Made by a program: the position numbers and the translations under genes
Part shown: in pieces, positions 33,155-41,846 of the stretch
Layout of the letters: every line of letters begins with the position of its first letter
How positions within the stretch are numbered: position 1 is the stretch's first letter
DNA from: Candidatus Saccharimonadota bacterium
GTDB lineage: Bacteria; Patescibacteriota; Saccharimonadia; Saccharimonadales; Saccharimonadaceae
Length of the DNA: 64,000 nt
Assembly: GCA_017556795.1 (NCBI GenBank)
Contig: JAFYLZ010000004.1
Span: forward strand, 186,001-250,000
Direction: 5' to 3'
The notes under the pieces: model-generated
Databases searched by the model: none
What the model saw: the letters and a program-made list of their open reading frames with translations, nothing else
Told to the model about the DNA's origin: nothing

Positions 33155-34266
33155 ATCTCGCCAATCATTTTGATTGATTCAGATTCTGGTAATTCTTCAA
33201 CATCTTTTAGTTTGCGCTCGATTTGACGAGAAGTGGTGCGAGCGGATTCGATTTTGTTGGCGGACTCCTGAAGCTTCTTTTGGACGCCCTCAAGTAGGTC
33301 TCCGAATTTGCCGAACTGGGTTTTGACAGCGCCAAGCGTTTGCCAGACATCAGCAGAACGTTTTTCGATGGCAAGGGTGCGGAAACCCATTACGAGGCCA
33401 TTCAACATGACTGGCAAGGTTGAAGGCGAGGCGATGGCGACGCCGAATTTCTTGCGAATTTCATCTGAAAGGCCTGGGATGCGAATGATTTCGGCATAGA
33501 GTGACTCGGTTGGGACAAACATAATACCAAAATCGGTAGTCATTGGTGGCTCGAGATACTTGGTTGAGATCTTTTTGGCCTGCTCTTTGACGTCGTTCGC
33601 TAGGGCTTTTTGATAAGTTACAATATCGGCCTTGTTGCCGGCGTCATAGGCAGCGATCAAACGAGAATAGTTCTCGACTGGGAACTTGGAGTCGATTGGC
33701 AGATAGATATTATCTTCTTTGCCCGGCATTTTGATAGCAAATTCGACGCGGTCGTTGGAGCCGGGTTTAGTGATAATATTTTCTTCGTACTGAGATTTAT
33801 TGAGCATGTCCTCGATGATGGCGCCGAGCTGAACCTCGCCATAAATGCCGCGGGTTTTAACACCTTCCATGACCTTTTTGAGGTCGCCGACTTCGTTGGC
33901 CATATTTTTCATTTCGCCAAGGCCTTGATAGACCTGGGTAAGCTGGGTAGAGATCGATTTAAAGCTTTCGTTGAAGCGTTTCTCGACCGAGGCTTTGAGC
34001 TTTTCGTCGACGGTCTCGCGCATTTCTTCAAGTTTCTTCTCATTACCATTCTGCAAACGCTCGAGATTTTCGGCGATTTCCTTGCGGTTCTCGCGGAAGT
34101 TGCGGTCGATGGCCGGATTGAGTTTGTTAATTTCGCCTTCGACGCGAATTACGCGCTCGTTCATCTGATCGAACTCTTTGCCGAGGTTCAATTTAGGTTT
34201 TCTAAAAATCAAAACTAGGAGCAAAACAACAATAATTACTCCCAAAATAGCTAAAAATATATCCAT
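33151..34266 (-). CDS. rmuC: RmuC-family DNA recombination protein
   Basis: The layout is an N-terminal membrane helix (about 2-22), a long coiled coil (about 25-125) and the RmuC nuclease-like core. The core has signatures GVKTRGIYGEVQLGAIIEDML, PIDSKFPVENY and GIMFVPTESLYAEI. RmuC limits inversions at short repeats. TATAAT ends exactly six bases before ATG, so the message is predicted to be leaderless. Confidence 0.93.
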   Translation of the reverse strand: MDIFLAILGVIIVVLLLVLIFRKPKLNLGKEFDQMNERVIRVEGEINKLNPAIDRNFRENRKEIAENLERLQNGNEKKLEEMRETVDEKLKASVEKRFNESFKSISTQLTQVYQGLGEMKNMANEVGDLKKVMEGVKTRGIYGEVQLGAIIEDMLNKSQYEENIITKPGSNDRVEFAIKMPGKEDNIYLPIDSKFPVENYSRLIAAYDAGNKADIVTYQKALANDVKEQAKKISTKYLEPPMTTDFGIMFVPTESLYAEIIRIPGLSDEIRKKFGVAIASPSTLPVMLNGLVMGFRTLAIEKRSADVWQTLGAVKTQFGKFGDLLEGVQKKLQESANKIESARTTSRQIERKLKDVEELPESESIKMIGEI

Positions 34267-34281
34267 AAGAATATTATAGCA

Positions 34282-35115
34282 TTAAATGCGTTTCTTGCCG
34301 ATGTGGGATTTGATGATGGTTGGGCGCCTTGTAGCTCTGACAGGCTTTGGGGCCTTGACTGGTTTCGGGGCTTTAGCTGGCTTTGCAGCTTTGGCTGGTT
34401 TTGGAGCTTTGGCAGGTTTCGGGGCTTTTGGAGCCTTTGCGGCACGGGCAATTTTTGGACGACGCAAGACGACGCGTTTCTTTGGCGCTTTGGCGGCGTT
34501 GTCTTTGGCAATTTGAGCTTCGATACGAACGGCGGTCTCGGCCTTCTTATCTTCATCACCCATGATTTCGTAAATTGCTAGGATTTGACGCAAGGTCGTA
34601 ACCTTGAAATCAAGTTCGTAGGCATTTTCGAGCGCCTGGATAGCTTTCTTGTATTCGCCGAGCTTCTCTTCGGCCTTGGCGAGAGCGATGAAGCGAGCTG
34701 GGATGTCGCCCTCAAGGGCGATGGCCTGTTCAAAAGCGATCACGGCTTTTTCATAGTCGCCAGTTTCAAGATAAATCAGGCCGGCGTTATGAATTGAAGA
34801 TGGGTTATTATCGAGAGACTGAGCAATCTCGAAACATTCGACAGCTTCGTCGTATTTCTTGGACTTAGCGTACAAAATACCGAGACGGTTGTAAGCTGCA
34901 GCGTTCTTTTCATCGAATTTCAAGATAGTGAGCAAGGCTTTTTCGGCACGCAGAGTTTTGCGTTCCTTCATCGAGCTCTGAGCAATTTGCCAAAGTTTTT
35001 TGACCTGAACATTGTACTTTTGAGATTTTGCTTCCTCTTTTTTGCGCTTGATAGTAATTGGGAAGAAAAAGATTAGGAATACAGTAAAAACAATAATAAG
35101 CAAAACTGCTGTCAT
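34282..35115 (-). CDS. Anchored TPR protein with Lys-Ala-Pro-rich tail
   Basis: A membrane helix (about 2-20) is followed by a charged linker and four or so tetratricopeptide repeats (about 60-205; for example AAYNRLGILYAKSKKYDEAVE and NAGLIYLETGDYEKAVIAFEQ). The last 65 residues are a low-complexity tail of KAPKPAK-type units, probably cytoplasmic and basic. TPRs mediate protein contacts; the partner is unknown. TATAAT ends exactly six bases before ATG. Confidence 0.82.
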   Translation of the reverse strand: MTAVLLIIVFTVFLIFFFPITIKRKKEEAKSQKYNVQVKKLWQIAQSSMKERKTLRAEKALLTILKFDEKNAAAYNRLGILYAKSKKYDEAVECFEIAQSLDNNPSSIHNAGLIYLETGDYEKAVIAFEQAIALEGDIPARFIALAKAEEKLGEYKKAIQALENAYELDFKVTTLRQILAIYEIMGDEDKKAETAVRIEAQIAKDNAAKAPKKRVVLRRPKIARAAKAPKAPKPAKAPKPAKAAKPAKAPKPVKAPKPVRATRRPTIIKSHIGKKRI

Positions 35116-35122
35116 GCATTAA

Positions 35123-35782
35123 TTATAGCATATCCGCAACGAGATGCAGCTTGATATTGCCATTTGCGGCAATATTTTCGTAGGTAGTCACGAGATTTGG
35201 GATCTTTTTTAGGAATAGTTGATTGCCAGTTTTGAAATAAGATTTGTACGACATTTCGATGGCCGAGCCGAGAACTTGCAGGGCTAATTCCCTAGTGTTG
35301 TCCTTTTTCTTGGCGATTTCGTTCATGATGGCGATATAATCTTTATCCTTGGCAATGATCATTTTTTTGGCTAGGTTTTTGACTTCGTCGGCGACCTCAG
35401 CGGTTTTGTCGAGCGGGTTTTCGATGCGCAGGATAAATACTTCGGCGCGGCTGAGGATAGTTGGAATAATGCTGGAAAGATTCTCGGTCTGCAGAATAAA
35501 ATGATAGTTCTCGTTTGGCTCCTCCAGGCTCTTCAAAAAGGCGTTGCAGGCCTCGAGCGTCATCTGCTCGGCTTGCTTGATAATGATGAAGCGTGGCGAT
35601 TTTTGTTTGGTGCGAGTTTCTGAAATCAGCGTACGAATTTGCTCGATCGAGATAGTAGTTTTGTCCTTTTCGACGATGCGTGCATTTTTGATTGGAATTT
35701 TGGCGTCGTTTGGAATTACAAAAATGGCACAGCTAACCTTTTCGGCAAGCTTTTTGATGTCTGCGAGATTATCGAAGAACAT
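35123..35782 (-). CDS. holB: DNA polymerase III delta'-like protein lacking a P-loop
   Basis: The middle matches clamp-loader AAA proteins: SIEQIRTLISE, RFIIIKQAEQMTLEACNAFLKSLEEPNENYHFIL and TILSRAEVF. No Walker A motif is present and the protein is short (219 residues), in agreement with a non-hydrolysing delta' subunit. The start is ATG 35782, overlapping the end of the upstream pseudouridine synthase gene by 14 bases. Assignment as delta' rather than another clamp-loader-like subunit is likely, not certain. Confidence 0.75.
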   Translation of the reverse strand: MFFDNLADIKKLAEKVSCAIFVIPNDAKIPIKNARIVEKDKTTISIEQIRTLISETRTKQKSPRFIIIKQAEQMTLEACNAFLKSLEEPNENYHFILQTENLSSIIPTILSRAEVFILRIENPLDKTAEVADEVKNLAKKMIIAKDKDYIAIMNEIAKKKDNTRELALQVLGSAIEMSYKSYFKTGNQLFLKKIPNLVTTYENIAANGNIKLHLVADML

Positions 35783-36656
35783 TTTTGAAGTCTTCCGGGA
35801 GCTCGGCCGTGAAAGTTTCGCGCTTGCCACCCGGCAAGGTAATCTCTAGAGAGCGGGCGTGGAGGTAGAGACGAGGATATTTTTCGCCGTGTTCGCTATA
35901 GACACGATCGCCAAGAATTGGTGTGCCAAGATATTTCATATGAACGCGTAGCTGGTGGGTGCGGCCAGTTTTTGGCTTCAACTCAACCAGGCTGGTTTTG
36001 TCGCCTTTTTCGACGACTTTGTAATAAGTTTCCGATGGGCGACCATTGGCATCGACGCGGAAAGTGGTTTTGTGCTTTAAATCACGGGCGATCGGGAGGT
36101 CAATGTTGGCCTCATCGTGTTTTGGATGACCTTCGACTACCGCATAGTAGGTTTTGTGCGTCTTGCGATCCTGAAATTGGCGGCGCAGAAAGCTCTGCAC
36201 CTCTTCGTTTTTGGCCAAAATCACGACGCCCGAGGTATCACGGTCTAGGCGATGCACCAAAAGACCGTAATCTCCGAGAGTTTTTTCTGGGCAATATTCA
36301 CCTTTAGCCATACTGAGTAGGCCGGCTGGTTTGTCGAGTACGATGACATTCTCGTCTTCATAAATCTTAGCCGGGACAAGGTCGGAATTTTTGAGTTCGG
36401 TTGGAACATTGAGCTCCAATTTAACCTCTTTTTCGAACTTGGCATTGGCCTTGGTGACGACTTTGCCGTCCACCTTGACGTAGCCAGCCTCGATAAACTT
36501 CTGCAACGTAGCGCGGTTGTAGCTCTTGTATTTGTCCACCAACAATAAATCCAGGCGGAACTTTGGCGTCTGCTCCGGTTCCTCGGCCAGGACGGTGTCG
36601 CCGTTGATCACGCGCGACATATCTGGTTTGCTGAATTTTTTGCCAGTAATAATCAT
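35769..36656 (-). CDS. RluA/RluD-family pseudouridine synthase
   Basis: An N-terminal extension is followed by an S4 RNA-binding domain (about 33-90, RLDLLLVDKYKSYNRATLQKF) and the RluA catalytic domain with HRLDRDTSGVVILAK (catalytic Asp) and KPKTGRTHQLRVHM. It isomerises uridines in rRNA or tRNA; the specific target is not shown by sequence. It starts one base after the trpS stop and overlaps the holB-like gene, so the three form an operon. Confidence 0.92.
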   Translation of the reverse strand: MIITGKKFSKPDMSRVINGDTVLAEEPEQTPKFRLDLLLVDKYKSYNRATLQKFIEAGYVKVDGKVVTKANAKFEKEVKLELNVPTELKNSDLVPAKIYEDENVIVLDKPAGLLSMAKGEYCPEKTLGDYGLLVHRLDRDTSGVVILAKNEEVQSFLRRQFQDRKTHKTYYAVVEGHPKHDEANIDLPIARDLKHKTTFRVDANGRPSETYYKVVEKGDKTSLVELKPKTGRTHQLRVHMKYLGTPILGDRVYSEHGEKYPRLYLHARSLEITLPGGKRETFTAELPEDFKNVLR

Positions 36657-36657
36657 A

Positions 36658-37668
36658 TTACCTCAGATTGAAGGCCTTTTGGACTTCGAGTAATTTCTTA
36701 TTAGCGACTTCGTTGGCGTATTTTTCGCCTTTTTCGAGCAAAGCGATCACGTCTTCGTCATTAATGCTGGCCATTTTGGCTTGGAAATCAGTGAGCATAG
36801 CCGAAACAGACGAAGCGACTTTTTGTTTGAGGTCGCCATAGTGGGTTTCGCCAGCCCAGGTGGCAATCACATCCTGAAGCGGGGTGTCTGTGACAAGAGC
36901 CTCGATCTGGAGGAGGTTGGAAATGCCTGGCTGGTTGAACATGTCATATTTAATCTTGCCGAGTGAATCGGTAGTGGCGGACATGATCTTCTTGGCGGCC
37001 TTGGCTGGGTCGTCGTCGAGCATAATCTTGGAATTTTCGGCGGCGGTAGACTTGCTCATCTTCTTTTCCGGATTCAAAAGATCGCGGATGCGGATGCCTT
37101 CGTCGGCCTTCATAAATTTAACCTGGTCAGCAGTCTTGGCTGGCACGGTAAAGATTTCGCCGAAACGATTGTTGAAGCGCATCGCAAGGTTGCGAGTGAG
37201 CTCGATGTGTTGGAATTGATCTTCGCCGAGTGGGATATAGGTTGCGTCGTAAAGCAGAATGTCTGCAGCCATCAAAATTGGGTAGTCGAAAATACCGACA
37301 TTGCAGGATTCCTGGCCTTTGGACTTTTCCTTAAATTGAATCATGCGCGAAGTCTCGCCCATGGTGGCGACGCAGTTCAAAATCCAGCAGAGTTCAGAGT
37401 GGGCTGGAACGTATGATTGACGATAAAGATGAACGTTCTCGTTGATTTCGAGTCCAGCGGCTAGGTAGTTCTTGACCGTGCGGATAGCATTCTCTTTGAG
37501 GTTGCCGTCGACATCGGAAATAATCGAATGAAGATCTGGAACAAAAATGTTGACTTGCCAGTCTTTGCTGTACTCGTTGGCAAGGCGAACCATCGGAAGC
37601 ATCGCTCCAAGGTAGTTGCCGAGTTGTAGTACACTGTTTGACCGGATTCCGGTAAGTATTGTTTGCAT
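36658..37668 (-). CDS. trpS: Tryptophanyl-tRNA synthetase
   Basis: This 336-residue class I synthetase has GIRSNSVLQLGNYLGA at the HIGH-type position and KKMSKSTAAE as the KMSKS motif. The start is ATG 37668, placed by AAAGGAG eight bases upstream. It charges the tRNA-Trp encoded at 6011-6085. First gene of the trpS-pseudouridine synthase-holB operon. Confidence 0.95.
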   Translation of the reverse strand: MQTILTGIRSNSVLQLGNYLGAMLPMVRLANEYSKDWQVNIFVPDLHSIISDVDGNLKENAIRTVKNYLAAGLEINENVHLYRQSYVPAHSELCWILNCVATMGETSRMIQFKEKSKGQESCNVGIFDYPILMAADILLYDATYIPLGEDQFQHIELTRNLAMRFNNRFGEIFTVPAKTADQVKFMKADEGIRIRDLLNPEKKMSKSTAAENSKIMLDDDPAKAAKKIMSATTDSLGKIKYDMFNQPGISNLLQIEALVTDTPLQDVIATWAGETHYGDLKQKVASSVSAMLTDFQAKMASINDEDVIALLEKGEKYANEVANKKLLEVQKAFNLR

Positions 37669-37685
37669 ATTTGCTCCTTTCATAT

Positions 37686-37714
37686 TTGATTATATCACAA
37701 CTCCGTGCTATAAT
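37686..37714 (+). promoter_or_regulatory. Promoter of tRNA-Ala(GGC)
   Basis: TTGATT (37686-37691) and TATAAT (37709-37714), 17-bp spacer with extended TGC context. Confidence 0.65.
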
Positions 37715-37728
37715 AGAAAGGTCCTGAT

Positions 37729-37804
37729 GGGGCATTAGCTCATTTGGTAGAGCGCTTCCATGGCATGGAAGAGGTGAGGAGTTCGAATCTCCTATGCTCC
37801 ACCA
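37729..37804 (+). tRNA. tRNA-Ala (GGC anticodon)
   Basis: Acceptor GGGGCAT/ATGCTCC, D arm TAGCTCATTTGGTAGAGC, anticodon loop ATGGCAT, TPsiC GAGTTCGAATCTC and encoded CCA. A T run follows the CCA. Confidence 0.95.
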
Positions 37805-37848
37805 CTTTTTTGTTTCACAAAAAAATAACGGAGATTCTGGCTCCCGCG

Positions 37849-37869
37849 CGAATCTCCTATGCTCCACCA
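37849..37869 (+). repeat. Copy of the tRNA-Ala(GGC) 3' end
   Basis: The 21 bases of the tRNA 3' end (37784-37804, TPsiC arm to CCA) recur exactly at 37849-37869 and are again followed by a T run. The copy is 65 bp downstream and directly in front of the promoter of the accessory gene at 37995, as an attachment-site scar would be. Confidence 0.7.
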
Positions 37870-37874
37870 TTTTT

Positions 37875-37903
37875 TTGACTTTTTCTCTGTTTTGTGCTAT
37901 AAT
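37875..37903 (+). promoter_or_regulatory. Promoter of the 37995 gene
   Basis: TTGACT (37875-37880) and TATAAT (37898-37903), 17-bp spacer, TGTGC before the -10. It follows the partial tRNA copy by six bases, and the leader starts with a GGACA/TGTCC hairpin. Confidence 0.7.
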
Positions 37904-37994
37904 TATAAGAGGACATCTCTCCGAGGTGTCCCCGTTTTTTAACAACCCGTTACGCTTTTTTAGAGGAAAAATTTTTGGTAAGGAGGAATGAACA

Positions 37995-39410
37995 ATGGGC
38001 AAGAAGAAGAACAAGAAATCTAAGGACCCCAGAAGGACTGGAAATTGGGAACGGACAAGGCGGCCGGATCTGACGCCCGGCATCATCATCATTGATGGCT
38101 ATAAGCCGGAAGAAATCAGGAAGGTCTCCCTTAGCTCTGCTTACGAGAAGATGCTTTTTACTGATCCTAGAACCGCACAGGCCTGTTTCAGAAAGCTAGC
38201 AATCGCGAAGAAGTGTTTGCCGTCACTTGATGAATTTTCTCTGGAATTAGTCATCGACAGGAATTTTCGAGAAGATTTTAATCGGTTAGTGATGCAGCCA
38301 ACACGGGCCAATATCCTTCTTGAGGATATCAAGAAAGATTTGATGCCCAGGATTGCTGTACGCTACAACACAGAGCTTGACGCTGGTTCTGACCCGGCAA
38401 GAGCGTTTGACGCCACAATTCCACGATTTATTCAATCGCTGGAAAGTGAGCTCCTGTTCACCCGGAAGGATGGCAAGATTTTTCATATTGCCGACACGAG
38501 ATTGCTTCCGGAGGGACACGTTTATGCTAGAGTGATGAAGGACTGCGTTGAGCATCTCGAACAGGATGGACAGTATCTGCAATACCTGCTTTATGGTTTT
38601 GCCGAGATAGTTCGTGCGGCTCGCGAAAAACCCCACGAATTAACCGTGGAGGAACGTAATACTCTGCTCGATTGGTATTTAATCGATAAGAGGTTGCGCG
38701 ACATTAGCTTTAGTGCCGGAGCAATCGCTGAGTTGTTTTATAAACTCAGCCAAAGCAGCGACGAAAAGGAAGCCGAGTTGGCACTGGAAATCTACGAGGA
38801 TCATGAAGAATCTTTCAACATGATATTTGCAGAGCATCCGCAGTACAACTACATCATCGAGGGCAAAGCCGTCGAGTACGATTCCCTGGATGATTTCATC
38901 AAGAGTTCACCCGAAACGGCGGATATGTTCGTCGAAGCGGCCGACACCGGCAAGCACGGTGGCTCTGGCGGTGGCAGGGACAAACGTCGCAGACGCGAAG
39001 CTACGCCAGAAGAGTTGAACCATATTTTAATGGTGAAAGAAGCAATGAGCAATGTCTTTGATGCTGCTCAAAAAGTCGGCACCGAGCTGCATGTTCTGAA
39101 TATTCTAAAGAATAGCATCAGAAAAGCTGGCTCCGACCTCGCTGTTCCGTCCACGACGGGTTCGTATGTGGCTGTGGCGTTTAAGTATAATGGCGAGCAC
39201 TGGATTTTGGCCGATACGGTTAAGCTGGGTGGCGGCGCCGTGTACTTGTGGCATGGAACATCCTATAATGAGGGGCTGGAAATTTACAAAAAGGCCCACA
39301 GCGTAGCGCGCCAAGAGGCGAGTGTAAATACGAGAAATCATGTTTACACTCGACGAACACTCCTGGAAATTTATCAGGATCTACTCAAGGCGCAGGGTGT
39401 CGCTCTTTAA
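37995..39410 (+). CDS. Large hypothetical accessory protein (471 aa)
   Basis: I do not recognise this protein. It begins with a very basic tail (MGKKKNKKSKDPRRTGNWER), has a largely helical body, a Gly/Arg-rich hinge near residues 318-340 (GGSGGGRDKRRRREATPEE), and a C-terminal domain with strands (GSYVAVAFKYNGEHWILAD) and a helical end. The basic tail and hinge suggest nucleic acid contact, but this is inference. AAGGAGG sets the start; own promoter and terminator. Confidence 0.68.
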   Translation: MGKKKNKKSKDPRRTGNWERTRRPDLTPGIIIIDGYKPEEIRKVSLSSAYEKMLFTDPRTAQACFRKLAIAKKCLPSLDEFSLELVIDRNFREDFNRLVMQPTRANILLEDIKKDLMPRIAVRYNTELDAGSDPARAFDATIPRFIQSLESELLFTRKDGKIFHIADTRLLPEGHVYARVMKDCVEHLEQDGQYLQYLLYGFAEIVRAAREKPHELTVEERNTLLDWYLIDKRLRDISFSAGAIAELFYKLSQSSDEKEAELALEIYEDHEESFNMIFAEHPQYNYIIEGKAVEYDSLDDFIKSSPETADMFVEAADTGKHGGSGGGRDKRRRREATPEELNHILMVKEAMSNVFDAAQKVGTELHVLNILKNSIRKAGSDLAVPSTTGSYVAVAFKYNGEHWILADTVKLGGGAVYLWHGTSYNEGLEIYKKAHSVARQEASVNTRNHVYTRRTLLEIYQDLLKAQGVAL

Positions 39411-39416
39411 AGAAGA

Positions 39417-39438
39417 ACCGTCGGTTATTGCCGGCGGT
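39417..39438 (+). terminator. Terminator of the 37995 gene, overlapping the next promoter
   Basis: ACCGTCGG/CCGGCGGT hairpin followed by seven Ts. TTGCCG inside it and TATAGT 17 bp downstream may be the promoter of the next gene. Confidence 0.7.
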
Positions 39439-39502
39439 TTTTTTCTATGTTATAGTGAGGGAAAAGTTTGGTGGAGCACATTTAAAAAAGTAGGTGATCT
39501 TT

Positions 39503-40348
39503 TTGAATATACAAGTAACGGAACGAGGAAGAAATCTTATTACGTGGTTAATTCCACATATTAGACTAATGGACGTAAAACGAATCGGTTTTCAGTTGTC
39601 TGGCTGTTATGGTAAAGAGGCAATCGCCGAGGCATCTAAGCCGAAGGGCGGTTTCTTTAAGGATCGTCAGCAGTCCGATTTGGAGCATTGCGCTGGTTGT
39701 ATGTATTTGATAATAGGCTTGAGTATTTTCTATCCAGAAATTTTCACGCCACTTAGCAAAGCAGAGGCCGCCCGCTATGGCGGCGAACGCAGTGTTTTTA
39801 AGCTCCTGATGCGCCTGCTGGGCGACCACGAGCTCGGCGAGCTGAAATCTGGCGATATCGCCTCAGATGGCACAAGAAACGAAGCAAAAAAAGACCAAGA
39901 AGAACTCGACTTCGTAATGGCCCTTTGCAAACTCTGCAAAATGCCTTCGGAAGACTTAGTACTGATTGTTATTCTTTTTAAGGACATGCAAGAAAAGTCT
40001 TCGCGGCTCGGCAAAACAGGATACCTGATTGACAAGGTTGACGCAGTGCTTTTTAACCTGTATCTCGAATCAATCGGTAAGACTGGATGGACGAACGCTA
40101 AGCCCAATGTCACAGAGCTCGATTTGAAGGCTTATGGGATTACCAAAGACATGCGGGCTGCGGACATTTGGCTCTGCAATATGCTGATTACCAATCCTCA
40201 GCTGGTACTCTTCGAATTCACTAAGCTGTTCCTCGAGATAGTAGTATCGTTTGCAGCAGATGTACGCAACAATCCAAATCCGATGCCTTGGTTGAACCCT
40301 CTCGTAGACAAACTCAGAACACAAGAACTCAGCAAGAAACCCGCCTAA
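39503..40348 (+). CDS. HD-domain-like accessory protein with HE in place of HD (281 aa)
   Basis: The start is taken as TTG 39503, six bases after AGGTG; GTG 39494 overlaps that site. Residues 61-120 resemble small HD phosphohydrolases of the YfbR/HDDC2 type. A metal-ligand-like His occurs in DLEHCAGC (about 62), and HELGELKSGDI (about 109-119) stands where family members have HDLGEIxxGDI. The aspartate of the HD pair is thus a glutamate. A Lys/Glu-rich stretch follows as in the family. Activity is uncertain. Confidence 0.6.
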   Translation: MNIQVTERGRNLITWLIPHIRLMDVKRIGFQLSGCYGKEAIAEASKPKGGFFKDRQQSDLEHCAGCMYLIIGLSIFYPEIFTPLSKAEAARYGGERSVFKLLMRLLGDHELGELKSGDIASDGTRNEAKKDQEELDFVMALCKLCKMPSEDLVLIVILFKDMQEKSSRLGKTGYLIDKVDAVLFNLYLESIGKTGWTNAKPNVTELDLKAYGITKDMRAADIWLCNMLITNPQLVLFEFTKLFLEIVVSFAADVRNNPNPMPWLNPLVDKLRTQELSKKPA

Positions 40349-40355
40349 CTTTTTT

Positions 40356-40379
40356 GCCCAGACAAACACTTGTCTGGGC
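40356..40379 (+). terminator. Terminator of the 39503 gene
   Basis: GCCCAGACAA/TTGTCTGGGC hairpin followed by TTTTTT. Confidence 0.8.
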
Positions 40380-40417
40380 CTTTTTTATGCTAAAATAAAA
40401 TTATTAAAGGAGGTTTT

Positions 40418-41356
40418 ATGAGCAAATTTGATGAGTCGTATCTGGATCTTTGTGAAAGAATCCTCAAATACGGCGAGAAAGTTACCACTGACCCGAAAGT
40501 TCTGAGCAAGAAGACGGCTGCTTCGACTGGCACCAACATGCCAACTCACGTCGCCCAGACCGCCAAGCCGACCACAACCTATTCCCTACCTCATCAAGTT
40601 TTGCAATTTGATCTTCAGGAAGAATTTCCAATTCTGACCACTAAATTTGTCGCTTTTAAGACTGCTGTGCTCGAGATGCTTTGGATTTATCAGGCCATGA
40701 GCAACGATGTTCGCTGGCTGCATGATCGCGGTATCAAAATTTGGGACGAATGGGAAATCGACGAAAATGGCGATTACATGGGCAAACATTTCGGTAAAGA
40801 ATTCGCCCATACCATCGGCACCGCCTATGGCTGGATTGTTAATAAATATCAGCTCACTCCTTCCCTTATCGAAACTCTTAAAACCGACCCGGCTAACCGC
40901 CGCATGATTATGTCGCTCTGGCAAAACGAATGGCTACCAACCGCCGCCTTGCCGTCTTGTGTCTGGAACTCGCAATGGAACGTGACCGGCGACCGCCTCA
41001 ACATGATGGTGACCGTGCGTTCGAACGACGTGCCTCTCGGCATGCCATTTAACGTCGCACAGTATGCTGTGCTCTGCCACTTGATTGCGCAAGCTACCGG
41101 CCTCAAACCTGGCCAATTCACCTACGTAATTAATAATGCTCACATTTACGAAAACCAAATCGACGGCATCAAAGAGCAACTCGCTCGCCGTGACGAGAAG
41201 ATCGCCAAGGATGGCAAATTATTTGATGCGCCGAAGCTTTGGATTAACCCAGAAATCAAAGATTTCTTTAAATTTGATAATTCTAAAGAGCTCAAAGATA
41301 TCAAACTAGAAAATTATGAGCATCAGGGCAAAATCTCGATGCCGGTGACGGAGTAA
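40418..41356 (+). CDS. thyA: Thymidylate synthase
   Basis: The 312 residues match ThyA, with the catalytic Cys in ALPSCVWNSQWNV followed by the folate/dUMP-binding VRSNDVPLGMPFNVAQYAVL and the HIYENQ motif. It methylates dUMP using methylene-tetrahydrofolate. The canonical Pro-Cys-His is Ser-Cys-Val here. AAAGGAGG sets the start. It begins the thyA-folA-glyA operon, a complete thymidylate cycle. Confidence 0.95.
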   Translation: MSKFDESYLDLCERILKYGEKVTTDPKVLSKKTAASTGTNMPTHVAQTAKPTTTYSLPHQVLQFDLQEEFPILTTKFVAFKTAVLEMLWIYQAMSNDVRWLHDRGIKIWDEWEIDENGDYMGKHFGKEFAHTIGTAYGWIVNKYQLTPSLIETLKTDPANRRMIMSLWQNEWLPTAALPSCVWNSQWNVTGDRLNMMVTVRSNDVPLGMPFNVAQYAVLCHLIAQATGLKPGQFTYVINNAHIYENQIDGIKEQLARRDEKIAKDGKLFDAPKLWINPEIKDFFKFDNSKELKDIKLENYEHQGKISMPVTE

Positions 41357-41357
41357 T

Positions 41358-41837
41358 ATGTTTTCGATTATCGCAGCAGTAGGTAAAAACAACGAACTCG
41401 GCAAGAACGGCGAATTGGTTTTTCATATCAAAGAAGATATGCAATATTTTAAGGCTACCACCATGGGGCATCCGGTTTTTATGGGGTCTACGACTTTTAG
41501 AAGCATTGGTCGCGCATTACCGGGCCGCAAGAACTACGTCCTCACCCACGATCCGGCTGGCTTACCAGAGGGTGTGGTGCCGATTACTGATTTAGATCAA
41601 TTTGTGCACGAGAATTTGAGCAGTGACGAAGAGATTTTTGTGATTGGTGGCGCCAACGTTTATCGTCAAATGTTGCCGTACGCGACCAATCTTTATCTAA
41701 CCGAAATCGACGCTGCTGCCGACGCCGACGCATTTTTCCCAGATTTTGACAAAAGCCTATATAATAAAACTATAACAAAGAGAGGGATGAGCGATGATTT
41801 AACCTACGCTTTCGCCAAATATACCAAAATTAATTAA
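41358..41837 (+). CDS. folA: Dihydrofolate reductase
   Basis: The 159 residues start with SIIAAVGKNNELGKNGELVFHI and contain PVFMGSTTFRSIGRALPGRKN and EIFVIGGANVYRQML, the DHFR signatures. It regenerates tetrahydrofolate from the dihydrofolate made by ThyA; its ATG follows the thyA stop by one base. Confidence 0.95.
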   Translation: MFSIIAAVGKNNELGKNGELVFHIKEDMQYFKATTMGHPVFMGSTTFRSIGRALPGRKNYVLTHDPAGLPEGVVPITDLDQFVHENLSSDEEIFVIGGANVYRQMLPYATNLYLTEIDAAADADAFFPDFDKSLYNKTITKRGMSDDLTYAFAKYTKIN

Positions 41838-41846
41838 GGAGTTACT

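Noticed and set aside
34286-34581. Plus-strand frames rich in Gly, Ala and Phe
   Set aside because: They are the complement of the Lys-Ala-Pro tail of the TPR protein.
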